From: Paraburkholderia sp. ZP32-5
GTDB taxonomy: Bacteria; Pseudomonadota; Gammaproteobacteria; Burkholderiales; Burkholderiaceae
Length of the DNA stretch: 64,000 nucleotides
Assembly: GCF_021390495.1 (NCBI RefSeq)
Contig: NZ_JAJEJP010000002.1
Location: forward strand, 806,001 to 870,000
Reading direction: 5' to 3'
Part shown: positions 29,387 through 38,814 of the stretch, in pieces
How positions within the stretch are numbered: the stretch's first letter is position 1
Layout: the number at the start of each line of letters is the position of its first letter
Translations under genes and position numbers: made by a program
The notes under the pieces: model-generated
What the model was told of the DNA's origin: nothing
The model's input: the letters and a program-made list of their open reading frames with translations, nothing else
Databases searched by the model: none

Positions 29387-30838
29387 TTACAGCTTGCCAA
29401 ATGCTCGCGCGGTCGCGTCGATCGCCACCTTGGCCTTCGACACGATCTCGTCGATTTCCGGCCGGCTGACCACGAGCGGCGGCGACAACAGCATCCGATC
29501 GCCGCTCGCGCGCATGATCAGATTGCCGTTGAAGCAGAAATCGCGGCATACGCTGCCGACTTCGCCGCCATTCGCGAAACGCTTGCGCATGCGTGGCTCC
29601 TCGGCAAGTTGCAGACCAGCAACAAGCCCAGCGCCGCTAATTTCACCGACGATCGGATGATCGGCGAACGTATCGCGCAGCTTGCTCTGAAAGTACGGAC
29701 CCGTATCCGTTTTCACGCGCTCGACGATCTTCTCGTCGCGCAGCAGCTTCAGATTCGCGAGCGCGACAGCGGCCGCGACAGGATGTCCGGAGTAGGTGAG
29801 CCCATGGTTGAAGTCGCCGTTGTCGATCAGCGCGCGGGCGATGCGATCATGCAGACCCACGGCGCCCATCGGCACATAACCGCTGGTTAGCCCCTTCGCA
29901 AGCGTGATCAGGTCGGGTTCGAAGCCGAAATGCTGATGCGCGAACCATTCGCCGGTACGGCCGAAGCCGCCGATCACTTCGTCGGCGACGAGCAGCACAT
30001 CGTATTTGCGACAGATGCGCTGAATCTCGGGCCAGTAGCTAGCGGCCGGAAAGATCACGCCGCCTGCTCCCTGGAAAGGCTCACCGATAAACGCGGCGAC
30101 GTTGTTCGCGCCGAGTTCGAGGATCTTCGCTTCGAGCTGACGCGCGCGGGCCAGCGCGAATTCTTCCGGCGTTTGATCGGCAGCGGCCTCGCCGAAGAAA
30201 TACGGCTGATCGATATGGACGATGTTCTCGACTTTCGACGGCATCTGCTCGTGCATATAGGCCATGCCGCCGAGCGTGCCGCCTGCAATCGTCGAACCGT
30301 GATAAGCGTTGTTGCGCGCAATCACGACCTTCTTCGCAGGCTGGCGCTGCGTTGCCCAGTATTGATGGACGATGCGCAGCACCGTGTCGTTGCCTTCCGA
30401 GCCGCTATTGCAGTAGAAGAAGTGATTGAACGGTTCGGGCGCCAGCTCCGCGAGCAGCGCCGATAGTTCGATCACCGGCGGATGCGTGGTCTTGAAGAAC
30501 GTGTTGTAGTACGGCAGTTCGCGCATCTGCCGATACGCGGCATCGGCCAGTTCCTCGCGGCCATAGCCGACATTCACGCACCACAGCCCGGCCATGCCGT
30601 CGATGATCTTGTTGCCGTCCGAATCCCATAGATACACGTCCTGTGCTTTCACGATCACGCGGCTGCCGCTGCGATTGAGCGCGCCCATATCCGAGAACGG
30701 ATGAAGATGATGCGCGGCATCGAGTGCGCGGTATTCGGCGGTGCTGCGCGAGGAGCTTTGCCGCGTTTGCGAGCCTGTGGGTTCATGCGTGGCTTTTTCG
30801 AGCGTTTGCGTGCACGCGATTGCTTCGTTGTAGCTCAT
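29387..30838 (-). CDS. Class III aminotransferase, putrescine/omega-amino acid type
   Basis: 483 aa, PLP-dependent class III (omega) aminotransferase, SpuC/putrescine:pyruvate type. The PLP lysine is in LITLAKGLTSGYVPMGAV (K315). Other marks are the GSEGNDTVLRIV segment, NNAYHGSTIAGGTLGG, and EVIGGFGRTGEWF with the Asp contacting the PLP ring nitrogen just before it. ATG at 30838 with GGAGAG 6 nt upstream; the longer in-frame form lacks coding character. It is third in the polyamine operon after puuD and puuA, consistent with transamination of putrescine or gamma-glutamyl intermediates; exact amine preference is uncertain. Confidence 0.88.
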   Translation of the reverse strand: MSYNEAIACTQTLEKATHEPTGSQTRQSSSRSTAEYRALDAAHHLHPFSDMGALNRSGSRVIVKAQDVYLWDSDGNKIIDGMAGLWCVNVGYGREELADAAYRQMRELPYYNTFFKTTHPPVIELSALLAELAPEPFNHFFYCNSGSEGNDTVLRIVHQYWATQRQPAKKVVIARNNAYHGSTIAGGTLGGMAYMHEQMPSKVENIVHIDQPYFFGEAAADQTPEEFALARARQLEAKILELGANNVAAFIGEPFQGAGGVIFPAASYWPEIQRICRKYDVLLVADEVIGGFGRTGEWFAHQHFGFEPDLITLAKGLTSGYVPMGAVGLHDRIARALIDNGDFNHGLTYSGHPVAAAVALANLKLLRDEKIVERVKTDTGPYFQSKLRDTFADHPIVGEISGAGLVAGLQLAEEPRMRKRFANGGEVGSVCRDFCFNGNLIMRASGDRMLLSPPLVVSRPEIDEIVSKAKVAIDATARAFGKL

Positions 30839-30880
30839 GTTGCTCTCCGTATTTTTCGACGTGACCTTCACTTATTGCAC

Positions 30881-32215
30881 TCACACGTGCAGCAGCAAAT
30901 GGCGGCGTTCCCACGAGCTGATCACGCGGAAGAACGCCTCGTATTCGGTCTCTTTCAACGCGAGATAGGCTTTCACGAATTTGTCGCCGAGCACTTCGGC
31001 GAGCGGCTCGCACGCGTTCATCAACGTGAGGCCGTCTTCGAGATTGCGTGGCAACTGATAGGGCAGTGCGTAGCCGTCGCTGGCGAGCGGTTCGGTCGCG
31101 GCGAGCCGCTGTGTGATACCCAGATAGCCGGCGGCCAGCGTCCCGGCTATCGCCAGATAAGGATTGCAGTCCACCCCCGGAATGCGATTCTCGACACGGC
31201 GTGCGGCCGGCCCCGAATGCGGAACCCGGAAGCCCACCGTGCGATTGTCGTAACCCCACGCGACATTGATCGGCGCGGCCATAAAGCGCGACAGCCGCCG
31301 GTATGAATTGATATACGGCGCGAAGATCGGCATCAGCGCGGGCGTGTATTTCTGCAAACCGCCGATATAGCTGGTAAACAGCGCGGTCGGCTCGCCGTCG
31401 GCGGCTGTGAACAGATTGCGGCCGGTTTCCGCGTCGACGAGACTCTGGTGCATATGCATCGCCGAACCGGGTTCGCCTTCCATCGGCTTCGCCATGAACG
31501 TCGCGTACATCTTGTGGCGCAATGCCGCTTCGCGCACCGTGCGCTTGAACAGAAACACACTGTCCGCCAGTTTCAACGGATCGCCGTGCATGAAGTTGAT
31601 TTCCATCTGCGCGGCGCCGACTTCGTGAATCAGCGTATCGACTTCGAGCTCCTGCACGTCGCAGTACTCGTAGATGTCTTCGAACAGCGGATCGAATTCG
31701 TTGACCGCTTCGATCGAATACGCCTGGCGTCCCGTTTCCGCGCGACCGGTACGGCCGATTGGCGGCTGCAGTGGCAGGTCGGGGTCGCGATTCATATCGA
31801 CCAGATAGAACTCGAGTTCCGGCGCGATCACCGGCTTCCAGCCGCGCGCTTTATAAAGATCGAGCACGCGGCGCAGTACGCAGCGTGGCGAGATTTCGAC
31901 CGGCGTGCCATCGAAATGAACGCAATCGTGAATCACCTGCGCGGTGGGATCGACCGCCCACGGGATCATCCGGATCGTGCTCGCGTCGGGCACGCACACC
32001 ATGTCGGGGTCGGTCACGCCGGTGAGCGAGCCGCCTTCCGGATACTCGCCGGTCACGGTCTGCACCATCACCGCTTGCGGCAGACGCATCGACTCGCCGG
32101 ATTCGAACTTGCTGCGCGGAATGATCTTGCCGCGCGCGATGCCGGCCATGTCCGGAATGATCGCTTCGATTTCGGTGACGTGGTGCTTCTTAAGGAATTC
32201 ATCGATGTCATGCAT
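30881..32215 (-). CDS. puuA: Glutamine-synthetase-family gamma-glutamylpolyamine synthetase
   Basis: 444 aa, GS-like ligase of the PuuA (GlnA3/GlnA4-like) group that joins glutamate to putrescine or another amine using ATP. The beta-grasp N-terminus (ITEIEAIIPDMAGIARGKIIP-type segment), the ELEFYLVD metal-ligand strand, GAAQMEINFMHGDPLKLAD, the AMHMHQSL metal/ATP motif and NRIPGVDCNPYLAIA are all present. Relative to true GS it lacks the adenylylation-loop tyrosine region. The start ATG at 32215 lies within the end of puuD (8-nt overlap), so translation is coupled. Substrate assignment rests on the puuD and aminotransferase neighbours. Confidence 0.87.
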   Translation of the reverse strand: MHDIDEFLKKHHVTEIEAIIPDMAGIARGKIIPRSKFESGESMRLPQAVMVQTVTGEYPEGGSLTGVTDPDMVCVPDASTIRMIPWAVDPTAQVIHDCVHFDGTPVEISPRCVLRRVLDLYKARGWKPVIAPELEFYLVDMNRDPDLPLQPPIGRTGRAETGRQAYSIEAVNEFDPLFEDIYEYCDVQELEVDTLIHEVGAAQMEINFMHGDPLKLADSVFLFKRTVREAALRHKMYATFMAKPMEGEPGSAMHMHQSLVDAETGRNLFTAADGEPTALFTSYIGGLQKYTPALMPIFAPYINSYRRLSRFMAAPINVAWGYDNRTVGFRVPHSGPAARRVENRIPGVDCNPYLAIAGTLAAGYLGITQRLAATEPLASDGYALPYQLPRNLEDGLTLMNACEPLAEVLGDKFVKAYLALKETEYEAFFRVISSWERRHLLLHV

Positions 32216-33056
32216 GATTGTTCTCGCTGTTTTGATCCGCGAATGACTCGCGTGTGCATGGCGTTTCTGTCGCGTGACGAGTGTTGTGAGTGTCGTGAGC
32301 GTTGCGCGCGAGCATGCGCTGGCGGCAGGCGTCGCCGAATGCGCGGAATATCGCGCTCGATAACGCGTCGTCGGCATGCTTCCATTCCGGGTGCCATTGC
32401 ACGCCGAGCGCGAAAGCACGCGCGTCGCGCACGCTGATGGCTTCGATCAGACCGTCTGTCGCGGTGGCTTCAACCGTGAGCCTTGCGCCGAGCCGATCGA
32501 TGCCCTGGCCATGCAGCGAATTCACACGCGCTTCGCTCGCCCCGCCCGCGATGCGTTGCAATAGACCGCCTGCCGTCAATGTGATCGTGTGCGACGCGGC
32601 GTATTGCGTGTCCAGTGGATCGTCCTTGTTCTCGCGATGGTCGTTCAGTCCCGCCACCGCATGAATGCTTTGATGCAGGCTGCCGCCGAACGCGACGTTC
32701 ATCTCCTGCAAGCCGCGGCAGATCGCAAGCACTGGGATACCCCGGTCGATCGCTGCGCGCAGCAGCGGCAACGTAGTCGCATCGCGCGCGGCGTCGTGCG
32801 GTGTTCCCGTCGCGCTGGGAACACCGTCATAGTGCTGGGGTTCGACGTTCGTATAGCTGCCGGTGAACAGCAGGCCATCGACCTCAGCGAGAACGTGATC
32901 GATGCGCTGACGTTCGCCGAGTGCCGGCAGCAGCATCGCGAGAGCCTGAGCGCCATCGACGATCGCGGCGATGTATTTCTCGCCGACCGCATGGACCGGA
33001 TGCGGACCGATCAGGGTTCTGTCGGCACTGATTGCCACGAGTGGTTTGTCTCGCAT
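32208..33056 (-). CDS. puuD: Gamma-glutamyl-GABA hydrolase
   Basis: 282 aa, class I glutamine-amidotransferase-like hydrolase (peptidase C26) that splits gamma-glutamyl-GABA (or related gamma-glutamyl amides) to glutamate and the amine. The nucleophile Cys113 is in LAICRGLQEMNVAFGGSLHQ, and the His/Glu pair is in GVQWHPEW (H222, E224). HxHxI-like SHTITLTAG and NSLHGQGID match the family. The C-terminal 35 residues are hydrophilic and extra. First gene of the puuD-puuA-aminotransferase operon. No clear Shine-Dalgarno is visible before the ATG. Direct repeats lie directly upstream (33060-33085). Confidence 0.9.
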   Translation of the reverse strand: MRDKPLVAISADRTLIGPHPVHAVGEKYIAAIVDGAQALAMLLPALGERQRIDHVLAEVDGLLFTGSYTNVEPQHYDGVPSATGTPHDAARDATTLPLLRAAIDRGIPVLAICRGLQEMNVAFGGSLHQSIHAVAGLNDHRENKDDPLDTQYAASHTITLTAGGLLQRIAGGASEARVNSLHGQGIDRLGARLTVEATATDGLIEAISVRDARAFALGVQWHPEWKHADDALSSAIFRAFGDACRQRMLARNAHDTHNTRHATETPCTRESFADQNSENNHA

Positions 33057-33902
33057 AACGGATAGGTAAAACGAATAGGTAAAGCGAATAGACGTGTTGA
33101 GCCGACACCGTGCATCGAGTGAACGGTGTTGAATAAGCGCGAACGATTAAAAGCAGACGTTTGGCAAAAAACGCAAAAGCGAATACCAGACCGTGCAGCG
33201 CTTATCAGACGAAAAGGCGGTTCAATTCAGTTCGTTGCCCAGCTAATGCCGCGCAAAAACGTATAGGCGGCCGAACACATCGCGTGCATCGCGTGGATTA
33301 CGCGAACGCAAGCCGACAATTTGCCGGCCACGCATGCACGCACGCGCAGCGCCAACGGGCAAACAAACGAATCGAACAGCGAAAGGAGAGAGGCGCTACG
33401 GCAGCAGCGAAGCGACGTCGTCTTTGCGCACGGCGATGAAGGCGCGGGAGATCGTATTGCGGCGCCGAATGCAACGGCGCGACGGGACTGTGAGGACGGA
33501 CAGGAAGCGGCGAAACGCAAGGCTGCCGTTGCTGCCGTCGGCGATGGCGCGGTCAGCGCGGATACCACTCGCGTGACTGCGATTCCAGCTCACCAAGGGG
33601 CCTCGGACTCTCACGATGACACTCTGCGTTGTTGAGGGTATGGTGCGGCCTGATTCGAACAACGATGGACATTGAAGAAGCAGGACGCGCGGTGATCGTC
33701 GTCAGCGAATGCGAAACGGATTCGCGGCACAGTAAAACATAGGACAGTACTTAATACAGTATCTGTTTCATTGTTTTATCGATGCAGCCACGACGAACAC
33801 CTGATAGCAAGCATATACGAGCCATTAATGCCGTCAATTTATTTTTGTTATTGCGACCCGTGGCATCGGGCGCGATAAGCGTTACTCCTGCGTTATTTCC
33901 CG
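33057..33902. other. Long intergenic region without a supported gene
   Basis: 846 bp between the puuD start and the DedA-rhodanese stop. The first part must hold the puu promoter; 33060-33085 contains two copies of a 13-bp GAATAGGTAAARC-type repeat and 33140-33190 is AT-rich. Open frames between 33300 and 33640 on both strands lack ribosome-binding sites and convincing composition. 33720-33860 is distinctly AT-rich. I see no tRNA, IS end or terminator. Confidence 0.45.
33060..33085. repeat. 13-bp direct repeat upstream of puuD
   Basis: Two adjacent copies of (G)(G/A)ATAGGTAAA(A/G)C, with the start of a third (GAATAG), lie immediately upstream of the puuD start. Possible tandem regulator-binding sites, or a spacer. 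Confidence 0.5.
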
Positions 33903-34922
33903 TTATTCCGCGAGCCGCGCGCGCACCGTGTATTCGCCTTCGTTGCCCTGGTCTTCGAGCAAATGCGCCATCGCCGTATTGAAGTCGGGCGGCAGCGGCT
34001 CGACCGGATAACCGCGCTTTTCCCATGCATCGAGGCCGCCCTTCAGCGCGCGCACATGATGGATGTTCTTGCGATGCAATTGTTTGACGATATGCTTGGC
34101 GGTTGCTTCGTTCGGGCACACGCAATAGACGACGATCGGCCGCTTCAGATACGCCGGATGAATCGGATCGGGAGACTCGAGATCGAGCGGCCGCGCGCCG
34201 GCAATACGATGCGATTCCTTGTCGCGCACGGTGGCGGGACGCGCATCGAGAATCAGCGGCGGTTCGTTCGACTTCATCATCTCGTCGAGCTGGTCGGGCG
34301 AAATGCGCACATGCGCGAGCCAGCGGCGAAACTGCAAACGGCGCAGCCAGCGATAAAGCAGCACCGCCGCGAAGATTGCCGCGAACGTATCGAAGATCGT
34401 GCCGCCGTTGTGCCGCACGAGCAGCATCAATTGCACGATCTGATCGTGCAGCGCGCCACCGCCGATGATCCATGCGCTCGCCCACAGCGTCGCGCCGACC
34501 AGATCCCACCACAGGAATACGCCGATACCGATGGCCGTCGTGCCGAGCAGCGGCGCGGAAACGAGCCCGAGCCCCGGCAGAAACTTCGCGATCGTCAGAA
34601 TCGGCGCGCCATAGCGTTCATAGGTATTGCGCGCGATGCCTACGGCTGTATCGAGCGACAGCGAGAAGCGCACCAAAGCATTCAACAGACGGCGGCCATA
34701 CGCGCGGCCGGTGAAAAACCATAGCGTATCAGCGAGCAGTGTCGCGCCGACCGCCGCGCCGATCACGCTGGCATACGAGGTTTGTCCCATCTCGGCCATG
34801 GTTCCCGCGAGAATCAGCATCGGCGCGGCCGGTACCGGCAGGCCGAGTTGCGTAACCAGCACGCTCATGAAGACGGCCCATACGCCGAGGGTAGGTGGAA
34901 TAGCAACCGGGAAATGCCACAC
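33903..34922 (-). CDS. DedA/VTT-domain membrane protein fused to rhodanese
   Basis: 339 aa in two domains. Residues about 10-200 form a DedA (SNARE-associated/VTT) membrane domain with the re-entrant GLPVPAAPMLILAG and the conserved FLPGLGLVSAPLLGTT segment, plus about five hydrophobic segments. Residues about 212-308 form a cytoplasmic rhodanese domain (PPLILDARPATVRDKESHRIAGA, Cys267 in VVYCVCPNEATA, GLDAWEKRGYPVE). DedA proteins contribute to phospholipid flipping and envelope stress resistance; the rhodanese module could carry persulfide or sense oxidants. I chose the GTG at 34922 because AGGAG lies 7 nt upstream. Confidence 0.85.
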   Translation of the reverse strand: MWHFPVAIPPTLGVWAVFMSVLVTQLGLPVPAAPMLILAGTMAEMGQTSYASVIGAAVGATLLADTLWFFTGRAYGRRLLNALVRFSLSLDTAVGIARNTYERYGAPILTIAKFLPGLGLVSAPLLGTTAIGIGVFLWWDLVGATLWASAWIIGGGALHDQIVQLMLLVRHNGGTIFDTFAAIFAAVLLYRWLRRLQFRRWLAHVRISPDQLDEMMKSNEPPLILDARPATVRDKESHRIAGARPLDLESPDPIHPAYLKRPIVVYCVCPNEATAKHIVKQLHRKNIHHVRALKGGLDAWEKRGYPVEPLPPDFNTAMAHLLEDQGNEGEYTVRARLAE

Positions 34923-35245
34923 AACCGCGCTCCTGTGAAAGCAGGGAAAGAGAGGGGAAAGATTCACGCGTGCTTGCGTTGCGTGCGTTGCATAGCTCGA
35001 ACGAAGCGATGCAAGCTCGCAGGCATGCGGCTGACACACACGGCGGCATCACGCGCGCCGGCGCGAAACACGGATTTAAGCACAGGTGACGCGCAGGCGT
35101 TGTGAAAGGATACGAGCCTGTGGGGTCACGAACGGCGAGCACGCACGGCGGCGATGCGATGCCAGCGCTCAGACCATCTGCAACGAGCTGCTTAACAGAT
35201 GAACGCAAACGCGGCTTACATCGCGGCCTAACTGCTCAAGCAGGC
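34923..35245. other. Intergenic region
   Basis: 323 bp upstream of the DedA-rhodanese gene and downstream of the cupin gene, both on the minus strand. No terminator, repeat or small gene is supported. It presumably contains the DedA-gene promoter. Confidence 0.4.
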
Positions 35246-35662
35246 TCAGTCATCCTCTGACGGATCGTACGGCACCACGCGTTCATGTTCGTCCGCATGG
35301 TTGCGCGCGACGATCGCGCGCGCGGCGTGGGTAGCGTCGAGATTGAACGGCTGATGCGGAACGCCCGGCGCAATGAACAGAAAGTCGCCCGCTTCGGTGA
35401 TGATCGACTCGCGCAAACCCGGCCCGTAGCGCGTTTCGATCCTGCCTTCGAGCTGATAGATCGCGGTTTCGTAGTCGGCGTGATAGTGCGGCTCCGCATG
35501 GCCGCCCGGCGGCACGACGACCATATACATCGACAGGCCCGTAGTGCCCGCGGTGCTCGCCGAAATACCGACGAAGTAGGGCAGCCGCTGCATCGTCGCC
35601 ATTTCGTGCTCGGGGCGTACCTTGACGACGCGTGCTCGCGCGTCGCGCGTATCGTTGGACAT
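35246..35662 (-). CDS. Single-domain cupin protein
   Basis: 138 aa, RmlC-like cupin with a complete metal site: motif 1 GGHAEPHYHADYETAIYQLEGRIETRYG (H59, H61, E65) and motif 2 GDFLFIAPGVPHQPFNLD (H103). It begins at the ATG at 35662 with AGGAGTG 5 nt upstream. Cytoplasmic. Small cupins of this kind include dioxygenases, isomerases and non-catalytic sensors, so no reaction can be assigned. Neighbours give no pathway hint. Confidence 0.85.
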   Translation of the reverse strand: MSNDTRDARARVVKVRPEHEMATMQRLPYFVGISASTAGTTGLSMYMVVVPPGGHAEPHYHADYETAIYQLEGRIETRYGPGLRESIITEAGDFLFIAPGVPHQPFNLDATHAARAIVARNHADEHERVVPYDPSEDD

Positions 35663-35838
35663 GGTCACTCCTGTAGTGGTCGCCGCGTCGTGCGGCTCAC
35701 GCATGCCGAACTGGAAGTCTAGACGATACAGGCGGCAATGTCCGACGCAATGCAGCCGCAGTGGACCATGAGCCGCACAGTGCAGCGCGCGTTGCTAGAA
35801 TCGTCCCCATACCCATACAGACGTCACGGAGACAGCGT

Positions 35839-36444
35839 ATGACCCCCCTTCAGCCGATCAGCCGTTACCCGGTGCCGGAGCCCGCCGAGTGGCCCGCGGA
35901 CATCAGCGCCCGTATCCTCGAAGTGCAGGAAAAAGCGGGTTTCGTACCGAACGTGTTTCTGACGCTCGCGCATCGGCCCGACGAATTCCGCGCGTTTTTC
36001 GCCTATCACGATGCGTTGATGTTGAAGGAAGGCGGCCTGACCAAAGGCGAGCGCGAGATGATCGTGGTCGCGACGAGCGCGGTCAACGATTGCCTGTATT
36101 GCGTGGTGGCCCACGGCGCGATTCTGCGCATCTACGAGAAGGCGCCACTGCTTGCCGATCAGGTCGCGGTCAACCATCGCAAGGCCGATATCACCGAGCG
36201 TCAGAAAGCGATGCTCGATTTCGCGCTGAAGGTGTGCCGCGCGTCCGGCACCGTCGGCGAAGAAGATTTCCAGACGCTGCGCGGCCATGGCTTCACGGAT
36301 GAAGACATCTGGGACATCGCGGCAATCACCGCGTTTTTCGGTCTGTCGAACCGGATGGCCAATGTGATCTCGATGCGTCCGAACGACGAGTTCTACCTGA
36401 TGGGACGCGTGCCGAAAGCCGTCGCGGATGCGCCGAAAAAATAG
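35839..36444 (+). CDS. AhpD-like peroxidase-related protein
   Basis: 201 aa, carboxymuconolactone-decarboxylase/AhpD-like superfamily, 'peroxidase-related enzyme' subgroup. The redox motif NDCLYCVVAHG gives Cys85 and Cys88 with His92, and the preceding GEREMIVVATS supplies the conserved Glu. An all-helical fold is expected. It may reduce peroxides with thiol donors, but its partner is unknown. ATG at 35839 with CGGAGAC upstream. It is divergent from the cupin and convergent with the MFS gene. Confidence 0.87.
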   Translation: MTPLQPISRYPVPEPAEWPADISARILEVQEKAGFVPNVFLTLAHRPDEFRAFFAYHDALMLKEGGLTKGEREMIVVATSAVNDCLYCVVAHGAILRIYEKAPLLADQVAVNHRKADITERQKAMLDFALKVCRASGTVGEEDFQTLRGHGFTDEDIWDIAAITAFFGLSNRMANVISMRPNDEFYLMGRVPKAVADAPKK

Positions 36445-36495
36445 CGTCGGCTGGATATAGCAACGCAACGGCGGCATCGAAGCAGTCCGGCCACG

Positions 36496-37767
36496 TTAGC
36501 CGCGCGCGGGTTCCGCATGCGGCGCGCCGGTTCGCACCGCCGTATCGTTGATCGGAAAGTGCAGCATCGCGGCCATCAGGCCGGCGATGACCGTTGCGTC
36601 CCACAGCAACGCATACGAGCCGGTCAGATCGAACACGAGGCCGCCGAGCCACGCGCCGAGAAACGAGCCGATCTGATGGCTCAGAAAGCATATGCCGAAC
36701 AGCGTGCCGAGATGGCGCGTGCCGAACACTTTGGCGACGAGTCCGCTCGTCAGCGGCACGGTGCCGAGCCATGTGAGCCCCATCACCGCCGCGAAAATCA
36801 CTACGGAGGTCGGGCTTTTCGGCAGCAGGAAAAACGCGCCGATCGTTACGCTGCGGACCACGTACAGCCAGCCGAGCACATGATGCTGACGATACCGGCC
36901 GCCCAGCCAGCCGCATGCCCAACTGCCGGCCATATTGAACAGCCCGATCAGCGCGAGCGCGGTCGCGCCGAGTCCGAGCGGCATATGGCACAGCGTCAGA
37001 TATTCGGGCAGATGCGTCGCGATAAACGCGAGCTGGAAGCCGCAGGTGAAAAAGCCGAGCGTCAGCAGCAGATAGCCGCGATGGCGCGTGGCCTGCGCGA
37101 GCACCTCGCGCAGCGGCACGGCTTTTTCCTCCGTTGAGTCCTGAAGCTGGCCGGCCGCGCGTGCCGGATTGCGGCGGTCGAGCACGATGCCGAGCGGCGC
37201 GACCAGCAGCATCACGAACGCGAGCACGACGAGCGACGTCGCGATGCCGCCATGCAGCCGGACCACCTGCACGAGCGGCACCATCAGCACCTGCCCCACG
37301 GAGCCGCCGGCGCTGACGAGTCCCATCGCGACACTGCGTTTTTCGGGCGACGCGATGCGGCCGACCGCCGGCAGCACCACGCCAAACGTCGTGCAACTGA
37401 CGCCGATGCCGACCAGCAGCCCCATGCCGACGATCAGCAGCGCACCGCCTGGCGCGACGGCCGCGATCCCGAGGCCGGCCGCGAACGTCGTCGCGCCGAA
37501 CGCGACGACCGGCGCCGAGCCGTAGCGATCGGCGGCCGCGCCCGCGAACGGCTGCGCGAAACCCCACACGAGATTGTGCAGCGCGATCGCGAACGCGATC
37601 TGCGTGACGGGTACGCCGCGATCGAACGAGAACGGCCCGATGAACAGGCCGAAGGTCTGCCGGATGCCCATCGCGGCGCTCAGAACGAGCGCGCCGGCGA
37701 TGATCACCAGCGTGGTTGTCGTGGGATTGAGAGCGGGGGCGTAGCGTTTGCTAGAGGCAGTCGACAT
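36496..37767 (-). CDS. MFS transporter
   Basis: 423 aa, 12-helix major facilitator of the oxalate/formate-antiporter-like group. Residues 17-45 carry TLVIIAGALVLSAAMGIRQTFGLFIGPF; the 2-3 loop reads FAGAAADRYGSAPVV; GLVSAGGSVGQVLMVPL lies in the helix 4-5 region; QIGSFLGAWLGGLVFDLTGSY is late. GGAGAAACC precedes the ATG. The substrate cannot be assigned. Upstream (120 bp) lies a co-oriented LysR gene. Confidence 0.87.
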   Translation of the reverse strand: MSTASSKRYAPALNPTTTTLVIIAGALVLSAAMGIRQTFGLFIGPFSFDRGVPVTQIAFAIALHNLVWGFAQPFAGAAADRYGSAPVVAFGATTFAAGLGIAAVAPGGALLIVGMGLLVGIGVSCTTFGVVLPAVGRIASPEKRSVAMGLVSAGGSVGQVLMVPLVQVVRLHGGIATSLVVLAFVMLLVAPLGIVLDRRNPARAAGQLQDSTEEKAVPLREVLAQATRHRGYLLLTLGFFTCGFQLAFIATHLPEYLTLCHMPLGLGATALALIGLFNMAGSWACGWLGGRYRQHHVLGWLYVVRSVTIGAFFLLPKSPTSVVIFAAVMGLTWLGTVPLTSGLVAKVFGTRHLGTLFGICFLSHQIGSFLGAWLGGLVFDLTGSYALLWDATVIAGLMAAMLHFPINDTAVRTGAPHAEPARG

Positions 37768-37887
37768 GATGGTTTCTCCTTGGCCATCATCGTGTCAGCC
37801 CGCCGCGCGGGCGGCAAAAGAAAAATTTTCGACGACAGGTGAGCGCGGCTCACCTATATGTGCCGAACTGACCGTTCCCCGGCCGCG

Positions 37888-38814
37888 CTAGCTGTCGGCC
37901 GATGGCGGCGCGTCGAATTGCGCCGCCTCGTCGGCCAGCCAGTGCTTGAAGGCGGCCAGTTCGGGCCGCCGGATCGCGCTTTCCGCGTTCTCGGCGCTGA
38001 CCAGCCAGTAGGCGGTGCTCGATTCGATCGCGGCCGTATGCGCGGCGACCAGCGTGCCGCTCGCGAGATCGCTGTCGACCAGCGGCTGGCGACCGAGCGC
38101 GACACCCAAGCCCATGCTGGCCGCTTCGAACGCCAGCTGGATCGTGTCGACGCGCAGGCCGCCGGCCGCCGCGTCGATGCCCTCGGTGCCGGTCGCGTCG
38201 AGCCATGCCCGCCAGTCCTCGCTCGCGGCGTTCACGTGAATCAGCGTCGCGTGTCGCAGGCTGATTTCGCCGCGTTCGTCGCGCAATGTGTCCAGATAGG
38301 CGGGGCTGCATACCGGCACCAGCCGCTCGCCGAACAGACGCGTCCACGCGGTGCCGGCGACCGGTGCGCGGCTCATGCGCACCGCGAAATCGAAGCCATC
38401 GACCGGGAAGCCCACTTGCCGATGCGACGTGTCCACGCTGACATGGACGTTCGGCCAGCGCGCGCGAAACGCGGCGAGACGCGGCAGCAGCCAGCGCGAC
38501 GCGAAGGTCGGCGCGCAACTGAGCGCGATCGGACGATCGGCGCGATGATTCGGCAGACGTTGCGTGCCGATCGCGATCAGCGAAAAAGCTTCGGCGACAT
38601 ACGACAGATAATCGGCGCCGACCGCGGTCAGCGAGATGCCGCGCGGCTCGCGCACGAACAGTTCGACGCCGAGCGCCGCTTCGAGACCGACGATGCCATG
38701 GCTGATCGCGCTCGGCGTGACATTCAGCTCGGCGGCCGCGAGCTTGAAACTCTGATGCCTGCCGGCCGCTTCGAAAAAACGCAGCGCGGGCAAAGGTGGC
38801 AGACGAAGCGGCAT
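37888..38814 (-). CDS. LysR-family regulator (GcvA/AmpR-like)
   Basis: 308 aa. The helix-turn-helix PPLPALRFFEAAGRHQSFKLAAAELNVTPSAISHGIVGLEAALG (about 6-50) and the AmpR/GcvA-type effector domain (ALSCAPTFASRWLLPRLAAFRARWPNVHV) are clear. The start at 38814 places the helix-turn-helix at the usual distance; the much longer open frame upstream is non-coding. It could control the MFS gene downstream on the same strand or the divergent DUF899 gene 345 bp away. Confidence 0.88.
   Translation of the reverse strand: MPLRLPPLPALRFFEAAGRHQSFKLAAAELNVTPSAISHGIVGLEAALGVELFVREPRGISLTAVGADYLSYVAEAFSLIAIGTQRLPNHRADRPIALSCAPTFASRWLLPRLAAFRARWPNVHVSVDTSHRQVGFPVDGFDFAVRMSRAPVAGTAWTRLFGERLVPVCSPAYLDTLRDERGEISLRHATLIHVNAASEDWRAWLDATGTEGIDAAAGGLRVDTIQLAFEAASMGLGVALGRQPLVDSDLASGTLVAAHTAAIESSTAYWLVSAENAESAIRRPELAAFKHWLADEAAQFDAPPSADS

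Noticed and set aside
33300..33640. Open frames of about 100 codons in the puu/DedA intergenic region
   Set aside because: No start with a ribosome-binding site; both strands show open frames of similar length, as expected for GC-rich non-coding DNA.
33729..33775. ACAGTA/CTGT motifs considered as a LexA box
   Set aside because: Half-site spacing does not match CTG(T)-N8-(A)CAG.
33751..34512. 253-codon minus-strand frame overlapping the DedA-rhodanese gene
   Set aside because: It is an Arg-rich alternative frame of the real gene, which has conserved domains.
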